Shown here in pieces: positions 1 to 13,196 of a DNA stretch of 64,000 nucleotides; position 1 is the first letter of the stretch; each line of letters begins with the position of its first letter. Under the pieces are notes generated by a model, which was not told the DNA's origin, searched no databases, and was given only the letters and a program-made list of their open reading frames with translations. The translations under genes were made by a program, and so were the position numbers. The DNA lies in NCBI GenBank assembly GCA_963921795.1, contig OY997641.1:24210033-24274032 (forward strand). The letters run 5' to 3'. Source of the DNA: Nannobrachium achirus. Taxonomy: Eukaryota > Chordata > Actinopteri > Myctophiformes > Myctophidae.

Positions 1-1798
1 CGTGTAGTGTGTAGTTGTCTTAGACTAAACATTGGAGCTCTGCGGAGCAAAAAGACACTATGTTGTCTGTTGTACTACCTTCTCCTGACGCAGTGTACAG
101 GCAGCCAGGTATGTCTTTTCAGTTCTTGGTCCTAATTGTATGATTCATAGATAGATAGTGTAGATGATCCAGAAGCTAGATTCTGATCCAGAAGCTAGAT
201 TCTGATGCACTATAGTATGCACTGCATTATGGTTCCTCAACATTGTAGCAGAAATGTAAAAAAAAAAAAAAGAGCTCCAGAAGTGTACAGTCTGCCTAAG
301 AGTCCGGGGGCGTTGTGATTATGTGGATGACAAACTATCTGGCCAGCCATCGATGCCCTCCCGTCTTTGTGTTTGTCCTGAGGTAGAGCTTTTGAGTTAA
401 ATGCCACTGATGGATGTTGATGGTGGTACACACGGCCATGTGTACTGTGCTGCTGATATTAAGTCCATGGAGCCTATGAGAGACTCAAGCCACATGAGTG
501 CTAATAATTCACGAACTTGTCTGCTCTGTTCTTTGGTGACCTTATTGTTCTATATTGCTGCAGAAAATGCAACGCTTCCTCTTAAAAGGTCAAGACAGAG
601 TGGTTCTATTATCGCTTGAACTGTATATTGTGAGTTTTATCTTTTCAGTTTTTTCTTTTTGAGAAAATAATGAAGGAAACACTGCTTGTTCAATGGCTGG
701 ACCGTTGGATGTTTTATCCTGAGTCAAAAACCTGTTCATTCCACACGGTTTTAATCCATCACTGACTGGAATGACGGTGCGTCGCACTCACACTTCGTAT
801 GCACCAGGCTTTTTTTGACAGACACTGATGGAGGTTTTTTATTTCACGGCTCAGCAGTCTTCACTACCTGATGCATAAAACAGAGAAATTTATGTCACGG
901 GTCAGAGTCAAGATGTGACATTTCGGCAGTGAGTATTGTCAGGAGTTCATTTGAATGAAAAATGGGAGAAGTAATCCGACAGACACAAAGGTACTCTGGT
1001 ACTCTCGTCTAGAATAGATGAGAGTGAGTTTTCACCTGCAGGAAGACGACTCTTCTGGTGACTTCACACGCCATGTGCTTAACACGGCAGAGGTGTGATT
1101 GAAACGGATGAGATGGTGCTTCTGTCGCTGCCTGGCAGTGAGAGCGAGAGATCACAGTCTTGAATTGTGTGGCAGCCATCACTGATACTTAATTTGTACA
1201 CTCCACTGTCTTATGACTAAATGTAATTCAGGCTGTAGACATTGTATTGATTACAGTATTGTTTTTGATTATAGTACCCCCATAACTCTTGCAAGTATAC
1301 AAATTGAACTACATGGACTTGTGGTGTGGACTTGCTTGAGTTAAAACCATTTATAAAAGGATGTATTTTAGTTATTGTCACGGTTATCATTCTTTTGGAC
1401 AGCCTTTGAGTGTGCATGACTCAGTCAGTCACTCTGTCAGTCTGTTTAAAGTAAGACAGTATGAAAAAATTAGCTTCAACGGATTTCGAATTGGGAATTT
1501 CCATTCTTCCAATCCTTTCTTCTTATACTGTTTTATCATTTATATCTTAGATTTCTTTTACACATAACTTTCATTTTTATTGAGGTCAAGTTATGTTATT
1601 TTGTTGCCATAGGGTGCAATTGCCAATATTGGATTGCATTAATAGTACATTGCTTTATGTAGTACAAAGAACGCTCAATTGATTAAATTGTCTGAATGCC
1701 AGTGGCAAATTAGGTACTGCATTCTAAATTGTAATAGTTTCTGTTCATAGTCCATTACAGTAAAGCTATTGCATATGATGGTGCTTAATCATTACAGT

Positions 1799-1799
1799 A

Positions 1800-1868
<69 letters not shown>
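1799..1868. repeat. (ACGC)n(AC)n microsatellite
   Basis: About 12 ACGC units pass into about 12 AC units. Confidence 0.97.
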
Positions 1869-2615
1869 TTGTCTTGACACACAGTTATCTAAATATGAAT
1901 CAAAACCGAAGATTATTGGAAGTGTGAGACATTTTCTGAGAGATTCTGCTGCTGTGCATTATCATGGCACAGCCTTGACTGGGAATTAGCATGACTGATT
2001 GTGCGGTATCTATTTATCAAAGCCCTGATTGATTCAGCGGATGATTCTAACTGCAATGCAAGACCTCTCCCTGCCAACACTGTGTAGAGCAGAGATACTA
2101 TTGATCAAACGTCCTCAATTATGTAGAGGTAGACATAATGTACGTTGGTACGTTAACCCAGACTCATTATTTATTCAGGGAAAGTAGAATCTTTCTTACT
2201 ATGTTGTTTTTGCATGCAGAAGTTTTTAAAGGGGATACACCAGTCCCTCTGCTCATTATATTTTCATGCTGCAATGCTCTCAAAATGGATAGTGTTGAAA
2301 AAAGGCAAAATCAAAGTGACAGCCTGCTGTCCTGGCAAATTGTTGCGTGCTGTGATTCTAAAAACAAAGTGCTCGCCACAATACCACATTTTGACATACT
2401 ATAGGAATGGGATTGGAATTGCGTGCCGTGCACATATAATATGGATACTACATCAGCAGACTTTGCACGCTGTGCCTGAGTCAGCCTTTCCTCGCTGTGC
2501 CGGTGGCTGGGAGTTTTTTCTATTCTCACTGGATTTACAACAGCCCAAATCAGACACTAAATGTAAACATGGTTTACAGCTCTGCTGTACTTGGCCTAAT
2601 TAAAAAAAAAGATAA

Positions 2616-2885
2616 CATCCATCTATCCATCCATCTTCAACCGCTGGAATTGGGTCGCGGGGGTAACAGTTCCTTATACTGAGCAACTTCCTCCACTCCC
2701 TCCGGGAGTATACCGAGGCGTTCCCAGGCAAGTGTGGAGATATAATCCTTCCATCTGGTCTTTGGTCTGCCACGGGGTCTCTTCCCAGTGGGACGTGCAT
2801 CGAGGACCTTCCTAGGAAGGTGCTCGGGAGGCATCCGTACTAGATGCCCGAACCACCTAAGCTGACTGTTTTTCAACATTTTCTC
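2616..2885 (-). mobile_element. Decayed LINE 3' end
   Basis: The reverse strand encodes a conserved fish non-LTR retrotransposon C-terminus: LRWFGHLVRMPPEHLPRKV, GKRPRGRPKTRWKDYI and AWERLGILPEGVEEVA, ending LLPPRP. It is followed by the (GGAT)n-type tail that reads CATCCATC on the + strand at 2616-2633. Only the last ~80 codons remain and the upstream part is missing, so this is a 5'-truncated dead copy. I do not assign a clade with confidence. Confidence 0.8.
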
Positions 2886-5288
2886 TTCATTTTATGACAA
2901 ATCCCCACGTGTACTGTGGTCACTGTCACTATACCAAGCCCTGTGTACCCACATAAAGCTTTCTAAATGGAGTCACCAGCTGTTTCTTGTCACCTTCAGT
3001 GAGCAGTTTCATCAGGAAGCATGCAGAGGTTCCTGCTATCTCCCCCAGTTCCCCTCCCTATTGAACAGGCGCTTCTACCATTTAATTGCTCACTTGGCTT
3101 CCCATGCTGGCAAATACAATTGATCACCTGGACTACTTCAAAAGAGTGAGAAACGCCCACAACACCAGAAGGAGCTCCACTGATCTCATCCCCCTCAGAT
3201 TTGGCACAAACATGAGGATGAATTCATTCTACTACTAGTAAGACGCCTCAGGGCGACATGCGACCTCGCCCTAAAGGGCAAGGTTGTGCCAATTCTTGGC
3301 TATCTGACCAGTGATGTATATCGGACCAGTTAACCAATCTCAACAGTGCCTGTTGAGATTGGCAGAACATGCCCATTTATGGGCATTACCAAATATGATG
3401 CTTAATATTGATGACATCGGGACAGGGATCTCCATATATGGGCATAGAACGGACAAGGACGTAATTAATTTGCAAGTGTGATCTGGGAATGCCCATATAT
3501 GAGCATGTCATAACATGCCATCTGATCTTTTTGTGTTATCCTTTTAACATTATTGTATAAGTGTATCTCTGTACCTTTTGCAAACTGTACAAAGTATTTA
3601 ATCAATCAATCAATTAAACCTGGGTCTCTGCTGTGTTTCACGTCTATGCTACCCGGTCGAAGCCAACCCATTGTGTTTGTTTGTGTGTAGGCTGTGTACT
3701 ATGGCGGGGCGTTGGGATCGGTATAGGAGCAGGGGAAAAGGCAGACAACTGGAGGGAAGAGGCAGACTTTAATTGAAGCTGCCGAGAAGCTCAGATAGTA
3801 AAATTAGCGCAGATAGTTTCCTCCTTTTCCGGGCTGTCAGACACAATAAGGGGCCGCCGCCTTAGAGGGGATACGTGACAGAGGTTGTCTGCTCTAATAG
3901 GGTCTGCATCTGACATCTCCCCCATGGGCGCCCGGGAGGAGAGGGCAACTCAATCTCAATCAACCAGTCCCTTAATGAATATTTGGATTGGGAGTGAAAG
4001 CCTAGGATGGATAGACAGAGAGGGGGAGGGAGAGATGTAGCCTTGTGACAGGTGAGATGGAGAGGTCTGACCCCCAGGGTTTTCACGGGGAAAACTAGAG
4101 CAGAATATAAATGCTATTGTGGAAGATGACATTTGCTATCATCAGGCCACCATGGCCCTCAGGTGTGTGTATTTTAACCACTTGTGACATAGTGTCCCTA
4201 TTTTCAAATATGTCAATATTTCTTGCCAATAAGTATATACCGTGGGGCTTAAGTGGTTAAAACATGCTGTACAATCCCACCCCAAAACATGCCTTTGATA
4301 TTCCTCCAATCAATAATTTTGCGATAGGAACATAAATGGAGTAACTGTCACAGGCACCTCATTTTCACATACTATTGTAATGCATTTTGCATTCAGTGTT
4401 TAGTCTATAACTTCCTACATGGAGCGATTGATTAATTTATTGCCCTCATGGGAATTAGCTTTGCAGGTTTACAGGCTGTTCAGCAGTGTTCAGACACATA
4501 CTAGGCTAGAAGATATCCTGTGCATTCCAAGGTCTAGAAGGGTGGGGATAAAACGGCAGCTCCAAACGGTTGCTTCCTATTTGATCTTTGATCTGTCTGT
4601 CTTTGTGTGCCCCCCTGTGCTGCCCCCCCCCCCCGTCTGCTCCCCTCCTGTCAGCCGGTCTGTTCGCATTGAGTAAATGAGGAAATTAAATGTGCTTCCG
4701 CGGTGGACAACTACAGCGATAAATCATAGTGATTTTGATCATTATAAATAAACAAACCAGTTTGGCTACTTATATTTTATATGCGCAAAATTACAATAAA
4801 AATGCATTGTGTCCGAAGGCAATGCCTTGACTGACTTTTGATTTCTCTTACTTGCGCCGTAATGCAAATGTGGCTTCACATCTTCATTTGCAAGCCTATA
4901 ATGTAATATTCAAATGTCTTTGTCCACAGTCTTGTGTCAAATGTCACTCAAACTATGGCTCAGGTACTGTACTGACCCACGGTGTGTGAGGGACATTGCT
5001 TTTTTTTAAAAAGCGGATGATGTTAGGCTTGTTGCATACAACAGGAAATGGCCTTAAAGGCCGACATTTTTAAATCACACAGCCCAGCATGCTCCATTAT
5101 GCTGTAACGGTGCAATGCTTCCCCCATGCTGTGAAGACAGCAGGTCCTCTTCAACACCTGCACATCACCTGTGGGAGATGTTGAAATGGGCTTCTTTTGC
5201 ATGTATGAATGAGACTGAATAAGCAGTGCCTTGCTTAATTGGTCCCCAAATGTTGTTGGGTCAGACATGGTACAGTAGCTCCCGCCAT

Positions 5289-5290
<2 letters not shown>

Positions 5291-5367
<77 letters not shown>
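5291..5367. repeat. (TC)n microsatellite
   Basis: An almost pure TC run of about 75 bases. Confidence 0.97.
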
Positions 5368-5370
<3 letters not shown>

Positions 5371-5618
5371 CTCAGACATGAACCCTCCTTTGGCATACAT
5401 TGATTTTGTCTCACATGGAAGTAATGGATTCACTTCATCAGTTCAAGGCACGTGCCCCTGCTGTTTAACAAATTGGGTGATTTTTCATCCAGGTAATAAA
5501 TACATCACGCGGACGTGGGCGCTGTGGCGGGAGCAGAATCAGATCCAGTGGTGCAGGACACACAGCGGGGCGAGCTTTGCCTCTGCAGCTGTGCCAGGAA
5601 CTGTCTTGCAATAAAAGC

Positions 5619-6126
5619 CAGGGGCGTCACTAGGGGGGGGGGAACTGGGACTGAGTTACTAGGGCCCAAGGTGAAGGGCCTTAATTACTTTATACTTTAG
5701 CTATTGAAAAATAGCAGATAAACAAGCTCACAGCACGGCACCGAGTGCCGCGCTGTGAGCTTGTAGATCTGCTATTTTTTTAAACTTGTGATAATGTGTG
5801 CAAATCTTTCAATATATGTATTTTTTAAGCGAACATTTGTAACTCAGATTTTGCTTCTGGGGGGTCCCTGGAACTAAATATTTTGAGATCTGGTTCCGTG
5901 GCCAAATACATATAATTTTGGGCGTCCTTCACATGAAAAGGTTTGAGCACCACTGACATAGAAACATAGGTTTTTCAAAAAACCTTAGAAGGATTTGAAA
6001 TATTCAAAGAAATTTTCAAGATTTTTCAAAAATAGCAGATCTACAAGCTTGCAGCGCGGCACTCAGTGCTGCGCTGAGAGCTATTTTTGGAGCGGTGAAA
6101 GCGCTCCCAATAGACAGGTATGTCTG

Positions 6127-6163
<37 letters not shown>

Positions 6164-6263
6164 ATGTGGCTGGCTGGGTATGTCTGTAGCCTGGCAATAC
6201 CTTGTGTGGCCACACAAGTTAAAGGAGGGGCGCTGTTGTGCAGGCAGGCAGGCAGGCAGGCAG

Positions 6264-6349
<86 letters not shown>

Positions 6350-6453
6350 CGCTCCACTTCGAACCGAGGTTTGATTTTTCAATAGCTAAAGCACTAAATG
6401 TGAGTGAACTGAATCCTTGTACCCAGGGCCCAGAATTTGGTGCAACACCCCTG
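5619..6453. mobile_element. hAT MITE, CAGGGGYGTC family, with two hairpin modules
   Basis: The ends are CAGGGGCGTCACT and AACACCCCTG, flanked by a perfect 8-bp target duplication ATAAAAGC at 5611-5618 and 6454-6461, which indicates the hAT superfamily. The internal text is shared with copies at 33330-33899 and 61869-62239. It contains two palindromic hairpin modules (5707-5779 and a truncated one at 6026-6088), a TGGC repeat and a (CA)n tract at 6264-6345. It is longer than its relatives because of these microsatellite expansions. Confidence 0.88.
5707..5779. repeat. Hairpin module copy
   Basis: AAAATAGCAGATAAACAAGC pairs with GCTTGTAGATCTGCTATTTT. The inner stem is GCACGGCACCGAGTGCCGCG-type. 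It is inside the MITE at 5619-6453. Confidence 0.88.
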
Positions 6454-8600
6454 ATAAAAGCCACAACCTGTCACACATCAGTTACAGTGTGTGGGCTCGA
6501 CGTCTATCTGGATCACTGCGTTCAGAGGATTAGTGCACTTGTCTGTGCTCTTTTATAGGATCGATTCTGAATGACATTTCCATGATGATAGATTTTCTTT
6601 ATTCTAGGGTCATTTATTCCTTGTCCATGTATTAGGGGTTGCCTGTCTCTATCTTTATAATGAACATGATTTTTATATTAATATTACTTTATCACCTCTT
6701 GACATGCTTCAAGGTGAGAGGGACTCTTCGACCGTGTTACTATATGGCCAAAACCTGACCAGGATAATCAATAATAGATGTTATTACATGAAGCTTTGGC
6801 CCTGTTGGCCTCGTTATTGCTGCAAGACCTTGTATGATCATTCCTGGGTATGGGAACCATTCATGGGTTCATGAATAATTTGATGGCTCTGAGAAGGAAT
6901 CAACAAAACTCTGTTAGGATGAGGTCACTCAGCATGGCATAAGTCATGCCTCCCATGTCCTGTGAATACAGCATGTGAGCTCACTGAAAAACAATACTCT
7001 GTCAATCATATCAGTCAGATGCCTAAAATGAGTGAATTGACTGTAGTGAATAATGGAAAGCTATATGGCAGTTGTTAGACAGAAAAAAGTTGAAAAATGG
7101 ATTCTCTCTGCAAATAAGGGCTTCTCATTTCCAGCCATCAAAACCAGTGTGTAAGAGATCCGTATCTAGTCAAGTGTGCATTCATGCAGAAATTTGAGTG
7201 CAATTTTGAAGAGGAGGCTGTCACTCATAATTCCTGATTTCCTTTACTGTGCCTTTTTTTCTTCTTTTTGCTTTAGAAACGGAGGCAGTAAATCCCTTGC
7301 ACTGCGAGCTGTTTATGGATGGCTGGGTAACACTTTGCTCTGTACGCATGCAGCCTACAGTACAAATGGTCATCTAATTGGAATTTGTTCATAAAATCGA
7401 TTGTGCAGTGGCACTTCCGAGATGGCGGCGTTAAAGGAGATTAGCTGTTGTTAAATGGGCCCTTTATTAACCAGCAGATGAGGAATGACACATAGGCAGC
7501 TCCACATTAGCACATAGATAGTATCAGCCCTCGCTGCAATACTGTCAGCATGCTGGACTCCCGCCTGCCTGCGAAAAACGCATTAGCCAACGTGTCCCAA
7601 GGGAATGGCTGATGAACGGTTGATTGCAAACATATATAAAGCACAGTTCTGAAATTGTGCTGTGTGTGTAGGAACTGAGTTAGCTCCCGGTAATGGTGAT
7701 TTATGAGCGCAGCGTGTGAGAGAAATGTTATTGAGAAGAAATATGTGTTCTTCTACCCACATGTATGCCTGGAGGCTGTGTGTCCAATGCAGCAGCTACA
7801 ATAGAGAGAGCATCTCCACAACTTGGCAGGCACTCTGAGTCCATCTCCTTCAAGCTGCCGATCTTGGCAAAATCCATAAACACGTTCTCTTGCCAATGAT
7901 TGTTTGCGCATACAGTTGTAAATAGTTTTACAACTGTAAAGGTGTTTATCCAGCTTTGATTTATTCAGACAGAGGGCGGGTGCTTTGGAGACCAGTTGAA
8001 TTGAAGACGCAAGCAGTGACTGAGGTGACGGTACATGAATGAGGGAGAATGTAATGTATGGGTTTGTGGCTATAAAGGAAGGTCATTTGGAGATATGTCT
8101 GCAGTACGCTTTTGAGATAGTGTTCCATGACAACCTCCATTCATAAGCCCTTTGTGCACTCACTGCAGAGTACTTAAGTGTCCTCTCCTGACCCCTTATG
8201 CACGCACACACGTCACGCGCGCCTTTATACACACACTCTTGGAGGAGTAGGTAGGTCACCGGCACAGACAGATCGATTTTGCCCTAATCAGGGATGTTTT
8301 CCCTTGATTAAGCACTAGGTTCTGAATTGGTTTCTTATGTGTGTTTCTCTCGCCTTTCTTTTTTTCTGATAAAGGTGACTTTCTCTCAGACAGTGACAAA
8401 TGAACTATGACTGTGAGGGGGAGTCTGCACAATGCAGTTTCTAAAAGCCTAATGCGATTGATGAGGGAACACAGAGAGCTGGTGCTTTATTTCACTCAAA
8501 GTACTCCAACATTTTTTGTTACTATTGTTGGCTGCTACCAATGGTTCAGTCCACAAAGGCCTTCCAAGGGTAATACTATCACTATCTCTTTCTCTTTCTC

Positions 8601-8631
<31 letters not shown>

Positions 8632-9329
8632 GCGTGTGCGCGCGCGCGCGTGCGTGCGTGCGTGCGCGTGATCTCTTTGCCAAGATCCTAACTACATAAA
8701 ACTTTGCTTGCAGGGACAAACAGTAGAACTTTGTTGTATTTGTTTAACATCAAATGGCTATATGACACAGCACACCTGTCCCTCTCTTCCCTACAACACC
8801 TTGGGTGCACCTCACCATCACTACATAAAAGCAATACCGTGTTCTGAAGCTTGACACTCATGCACTGTAGCAGTGCCATGTTGACCTTGGTGTGTAGAGC
8901 TACTGGCTGCTTTAATCGACAATGTGGTCACCAGCAGCAGTTAATACTCAATCACATAACTTACAGTATAAATATATATTTTTTCAACTGCAAGGACAGT
9001 TGGCAATGCATTTTTTGTTGTTGAATGTTTTGTATGGAATCCATATACTGTATATACATAACATATAGGTTACATACAGACAGACATAAACGTACACTGT
9101 TAGCAGAACCGATGTCATTTGTCACCAGAACCATCTGAACAGGGGGCATGGAAGAAATCACATCCACAGATGGCATCACACACCGTATGTAAAACAAGTG
9201 ATGGAATAAAAGACCTCCTAGTGTCACCTCTGGTAAAACCTCGGCCTTGAGTGGAGCAAATGAAACTCATGGTGTAAAGAGTGCTGGGAGTCCAATGAGA
9301 TGACTTAAGCTTTCTGTTCGGCTCTGACC

Positions 9330-9528
9330 TTAGGAGATACTGTAAGAGCAGTGAGTTTGATCTCCGGCTTCTCGTGCTGCTGTGTTGAAGTGTCCTTGTG
9401 CAAGACACTGAGCGCCTAACTGTTCCCCAGGTGCCGCTATTGGCTGCCCACTGCTCATAATGTAATAGTGCTCAAATGTAGGGGACACATTTCCCCACAG
9501 GGATCAATAAAAGTCTAAAAAAATAAAT
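9330..9528 (+). mobile_element. SINE-like repeat
   Basis: It contains a domain common in fish SINEs (GTGCAAGACACTGAGC, CTAACTGTTCCCC, CTGCCCACTGCTC) and ends TTCCCCACAGGGATCAATAA followed by an A-rich tail. The 5' boundary is uncertain. The family name is not assigned. Confidence 0.6.
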
Positions 9529-9960
9529 GTACTAGCAGCAGAACACATTTACAATTTTTCCCCGCAAATTTAGAGTAATTGGAGCCAGCGGAGAAGGCAG
9601 CGGCAATATAAACGTCCTACTCATTTGTCCCTTTCCTGTTTGTGTCGAGTGCTGGCACCCTGTGAGTCATTACTTTAGCAATGAAGGTCAAGAAATAAGA
9701 GACACTAGAATGTTGATGTTCTAGAGGTACAGTAAACTGAAATGTAAACGGAGAGACAGAGCTGGTGGTTTCAAATGTACTGTAACCTTGTGCAGTTTAT
9801 ATATTTCATATTTTAAAGGCGGCAAAGTTCAGATTCAAAACGAGGATTCGTTTCTTTCACACGTTTCTACTAGAAAGACAGGGCTGATGGTTTTCAGATG
9901 CAACCTGTTATAGTTTTGTCATATTTTTAAACATTTTCTATGGGATCATTTTCCCATTCG

Positions 9961-10170
9961 AATGAAAGGAGAGGATGTCCGCACACTGGATAGAAGCTCC
10001 CAGGAGTAGTACTTTATTTTAAAAGCAGCGTGACAAAGTTTCGACCCCTCTCGGGGTCTTAGACCTGATGAAGACCCTGAGAGGGGTCGAAACGTTGTCA
10101 CGTTGCTTTTAAAATAAAGTACTACTCCTGGGAGCTTCTATCCAGTGTGCGGACATCCTCTCCTTTCATT
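9961..10170. repeat. 100-bp inverted repeat with 10-bp loop, 97% identical arms
   Basis: The arms 9961-10060 and 10071-10170 are reverse complements with only three mismatches by eye, separated by AGACCTGATG. The right arm carries a fish-repeat motif ending GGGGTCGAAACGTTGTC. It lies 188 bases upstream of the first exon in the window. As intron RNA it would fold into a long near-perfect duplex. Confidence 0.93.
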
Positions 10171-10357
10171 GTACGTATTTTTGCCCAGCACCTGGTACTA
10201 CTACGTTTTGGATGTGCGTGCTCCCCTTTTGAAGTCATAATTTTCACATTCAAAATAAGAATTAGTTGCTTTCTCAAAAGGTTTCTACAGATTTTCTTAC
10301 CCTTTCGCTTATTTTCTACTGTATATGTGACGTATATGTGTTTTTGTTTTATTTTAG

Positions 10358-10502
10358 TGCTTGGTGGGCCAGAGTCTCGTGGGGTATTGAGGAAAATCAG
10401 TGATATGCTGGAGGTGATTATGAAGAGAATGGATGCGCTGTCTAAACTGGGCAACACCACAGACTCCCACAGGCTGGATCAACTCAGCTCCGCACTGGAC
10501 AG
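10358..10502 (+). CDS. mgat5b: mgat5b internal exon (stem region), first of seven in window
   Basis: This exon encodes part of the Golgi luminal stem of GnT-Vb/GnT-IX, which adds beta-1,6-linked GlcNAc from UDP-GlcNAc to alpha-mannose on N-glycans and O-mannosyl glycans. The acceptor is a T-rich run ending TTTTAG at 10351-10357 and the donor is AG|GTAGGC at 10503. It enters in phase 1 with two bases and leaves with two bases of an Arg codon. The peptide contains GGPESRGVLRK, ISDMLEV, MKRMDALSK and a GNTTDS N-glycosylation sequon, and aligns with the human MGAT5B stem from about residue 61. The heptad-like hydrophobics agree with a coiled stem. The preceding membrane-anchor exon was not found in the 10.3 kb upstream. 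Identification as mgat5b rather than mgat5 rests on GGPESRGVLRK. Confidence 0.92.
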
Positions 10503-10993
10503 GTAGGCCACACACCTGCACCATTGTGGCATCTTGTTGTGAGCTTGTTGCTTCTTGTGAACTTATTTTCAGCATGCAACTAATTGTAAAATCACCATCA
10601 AAGCCCACCAAAATACATTTTTGTTGACAAAATCTACTGTATAGTCGACTAAAATCTTATGATATTTAGTTGACTAAAACTAAAACATTTCAGACGACTA
10701 AAATATGACTAAAACTAAATGAAATCTTATCAAAACTTTGTCAAAATCAACACTGCTCTCAAAGGAACACAATGAAAATAAGCTCTCGAGCAATTTTGTG
10801 TTCTATCCTTTTGACAGATGTCAAATATATTAACAAACAAATATATTATGTTCATGTATGCATTTTTGATAATCAAGACGTCAATCAATGAATCTATCAA
10901 ATCCTGTGCACTAACCATGAACCAAGTGTTGAGCACACATGCTGAAGATTATGTTATGCCTCATTCATACTTGGAGTGGCATGTCGTGCACCG

Positions 10994-11067
10994 GAAATAA
11001 CAGATATACCAGCTCACAACAGGTTGCGCTGTCACCTGTTGTGAGCTTGTAGATCTGCTATTTTCTG
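10994..11067. repeat. Hairpin module copy
   Basis: GAAATAACAGATATACCAGC pairs with the GCTTGTAGATCTGCTATTTT arm. The inner stem is CTCACAACAGG with CCTGTTGTGAG. No host element ends were recognised around it. Confidence 0.85.
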
Positions 11068-11233
11068 TTTGTGACACCAGTGGACGACTGAAGTATAAAT
11101 CACCCTTTACAGTGTGAACCACAGCTTTGACATGAGAGAGAATGTTTCCTTTGTAGCCTTCTAGGCTTGTCATGGCATACAGCAGAAGTTGTTGTTTGGG
11201 CTGGAAATGGTGCACTTGCAGCCTGGTCACTGG

Positions 11234-12401
11234 CAGGGGTGTCGCACCAAATTCTGGGCCCTGGGTACAAGGATTCACTGTGGGGCCCCTGTGCTTTAAC
11301 TATTGAAAAATAGCAGATATACAAGCTCACAGCGCGGCACCGAGTGCCGCGCTGCGAGCTTGTAGATCTGCTATTTTTGAAAAATCTTTGAATATTTCAA
11401 ATCCTTCTAAGGTTTTTTTTAAAAAAACCTATGTTTCGATGTCAGTGGAGCTCAAACCTTTTCATGTGCAGGACCCCCAAAATGGTATGTATTTGGCCAC
11501 GGACCCCCATCTCAAAATATTTAGTTCCAGGGAACCCCCAGAAGCAAAATTTGAGTCACAAATGTTCGCTTAAAAAATACATAATATTCAAAGATTTTGC
11601 ACACATTTTCACGACTTTTCAAAAATAGCAGATCTACAAGCTCGCAGCGCGGCACTCGGTGCCGCGCTGTGAGCTTGTATATCTGCCATGACTCCACAGA
11701 CTCCACAGATGCTGAAGTGAACAAATATATGCAGTACAGTACTAGGAGGATCCACCCGTTTCTAAGAGCTTTAAGAAGAATTTCTAGGGCTTGGTTTTTG
11801 AGCGGTGCTAACCGCTCCTACGTTTGGCCTTTGTGTGTAGAAGCACGGAATGTGCATGGAACTCCATGTTCTAAGACACAAGGTTATTCTCAAAAGGCCT
11901 TCTTTTTGGCGAGTCCAAAATATATACAATATATACAAGCTCACAAGCGCGCTGCAAGCTTGCAGATCTGCTATTTTAGAAAAATCGTAACATTTGTGTG
12001 CAAGTCTTTGAATATTTCAAATCCTTCTAAGGTTTAAAGAAAAATATATTTCTATGTCAGTGGTGCTCAAACTTTTTCATGTGAAGGACCCCCAAAATGA
12101 TATGTATTTGGCTACGGACCCCCATCTCAAAATATTTAGTTCCAGGGACCCCCCAGAAGCAAAATTTGAGTTACAAATGTTCGCTTAAAAAATACATATA
12201 TTGAAAGATTTGCGCATATTTTCACAACTTTTCAAAAGTAGCAGATCTACAAGCTCGCAGTGCGGCACTCGGTGCTGTGCTGTGAGCTTGTATATCTGCT
12301 ATTTTTCGATAGATAAATTATTAAATAATTAAGGCCCCGGCCTCCACCTTGGGCCCTAGTAACTCAGTCCCACTCCCCCCCCTCCCTTTGTGACGCCCCT
12401 G
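11234..12401. mobile_element. Composite of CAGGGGTGTC-family MITE copies
   Basis: The left end is CAGGGGTGTCGCACC and the right end is TGTGACGCCCCTG, both typical of this hAT family, but the flanks do not form a matching 8-bp duplication. Internal text (GGACCCCCAAAATG and ATCTCAAAATATTTAG) occurs twice, at about 11465-11530 and 12085-12140. Four hairpin modules are present (11305-11379, 11620-11688, a partial one at 11936-11977 and 12233-12306). It is best read as one element that gained an internal duplication, or two nested copies. Confidence 0.7.
11305..11379. repeat. Hairpin module copy
   Basis: AAATAGCAGATATACAAGCT pairs with AGCTTGTAGATCTGCTATTT. The inner stem is CAGCGCGGCACCGAGTGCCG-type. 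It is inside the composite at 11234-12401. Confidence 0.9.
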
Positions 12402-13196
12402 TCCTCACATACAGTACATGTTACATTTTGATGAGCCTGGAATCCAGGATGCGAGAAATAATATTTCCTTGGCCTAAAGCCTAAAGCCTGGTTCAAGACC
12501 AAAGATTTGTGATGAAACGTTAATGTTTTACGGTAAGCCTGATTTATAATCATCATTGTACAGCGGTGGCGTCAGCCAAAAATGGCATTAATGGCATTTA
12601 GCATTCTAATGCAATTTAAGCAATTCTAATGCAATCTATTGAAATTTAAGCAATGGAACATTACAGCGTTCTGTATACCCTTCAGGGTCGCCAATAGCCG
12701 AACGTCATGTGAAATTGCAAGATTTGATGACACAGCCGAGGGATTTAGTGTAAGGAAAAGGAGTGGGCCGTGTGCAGAGCCCTGGGGCACCCCTGTGGAG
12801 GACAGAAATCCTTTTCATGTAATCCACTGTTATCTAGTGAGAATGATACATTGATACTGATACTTGACACCAACATTCCACAGATAAATAGTGAAAATAG
12901 CAGGTATAAATTACAAGCTCACAACGCTTGTAATTTATTTTTATTTTTAATATTATTTGACAATTTGTCCAATGTTTGAACAGTTTTTATAGTATACTGT
13001 AGTCATGGTCTTTTTCTTTTCTTTCTTTTCTTTTTTTCTTTTTTCTCACGGTGAAGATGTCTCCCCCCACCCCCCCCCACACACACACACATTCATGTGG
13101 GGAACCCCCCTGATCGATAGGAGGACTTTTTGGTGGGTGGGGTAGTGGGGTTACTGGGGTACCGCTCCTGCCGGACAAGTCAAAGCTACTGTACAG

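Larger units (their letters stand above)
1..10357 (+). other. Upstream intron of mgat5b (partial)
   Basis: This is inferred to be intron because the first visible exon is internal. No convincing exon was seen: the membrane-anchor and N-terminal codons expected for mgat5b were not recognised. It holds an (ACGC)n(AC)n tract at 1799-1868, a LINE tail at 2616-2885, a (TC)n tract at 5291-5367, a hAT MITE at 5619-6453, a TG/CG tract at 8600-8670, a SINE-like repeat near 9330-9528 and a 100-bp inverted repeat at 9961-10170. Between 3240 and 3530 there is a degenerate copy of the GACGCCTCAGGG family. The stretches 1-1790, 3700-5280 and 6460-8590 show nothing recognisable beyond AT-rich, apparently unique sequence. 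Confidence 0.75.

Noticed and set aside
5023-5433. A 136-codon reverse frame with a long Glu-Arg run
   Set aside because: The Glu-Arg run is translated (TC)n microsatellite and the remainder has no recognisable features.
1-10357. Upstream mgat5b exons (membrane anchor) in this segment
   Set aside because: No segment with the expected hydrophobic anchor and a phase-1 donor was found. They probably lie upstream of the window.
10147-10506. A 119-codon frame starting at an ATG upstream of the first exon
   Set aside because: Only 10358-10502 matches mgat5b. The upstream part is intron sequence containing one arm of the inverted repeat, and the stop lies in the donor site.
11597-12037. A 146-codon frame
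   Set aside because: It lies wholly inside MITE sequence, including two hairpin copies.
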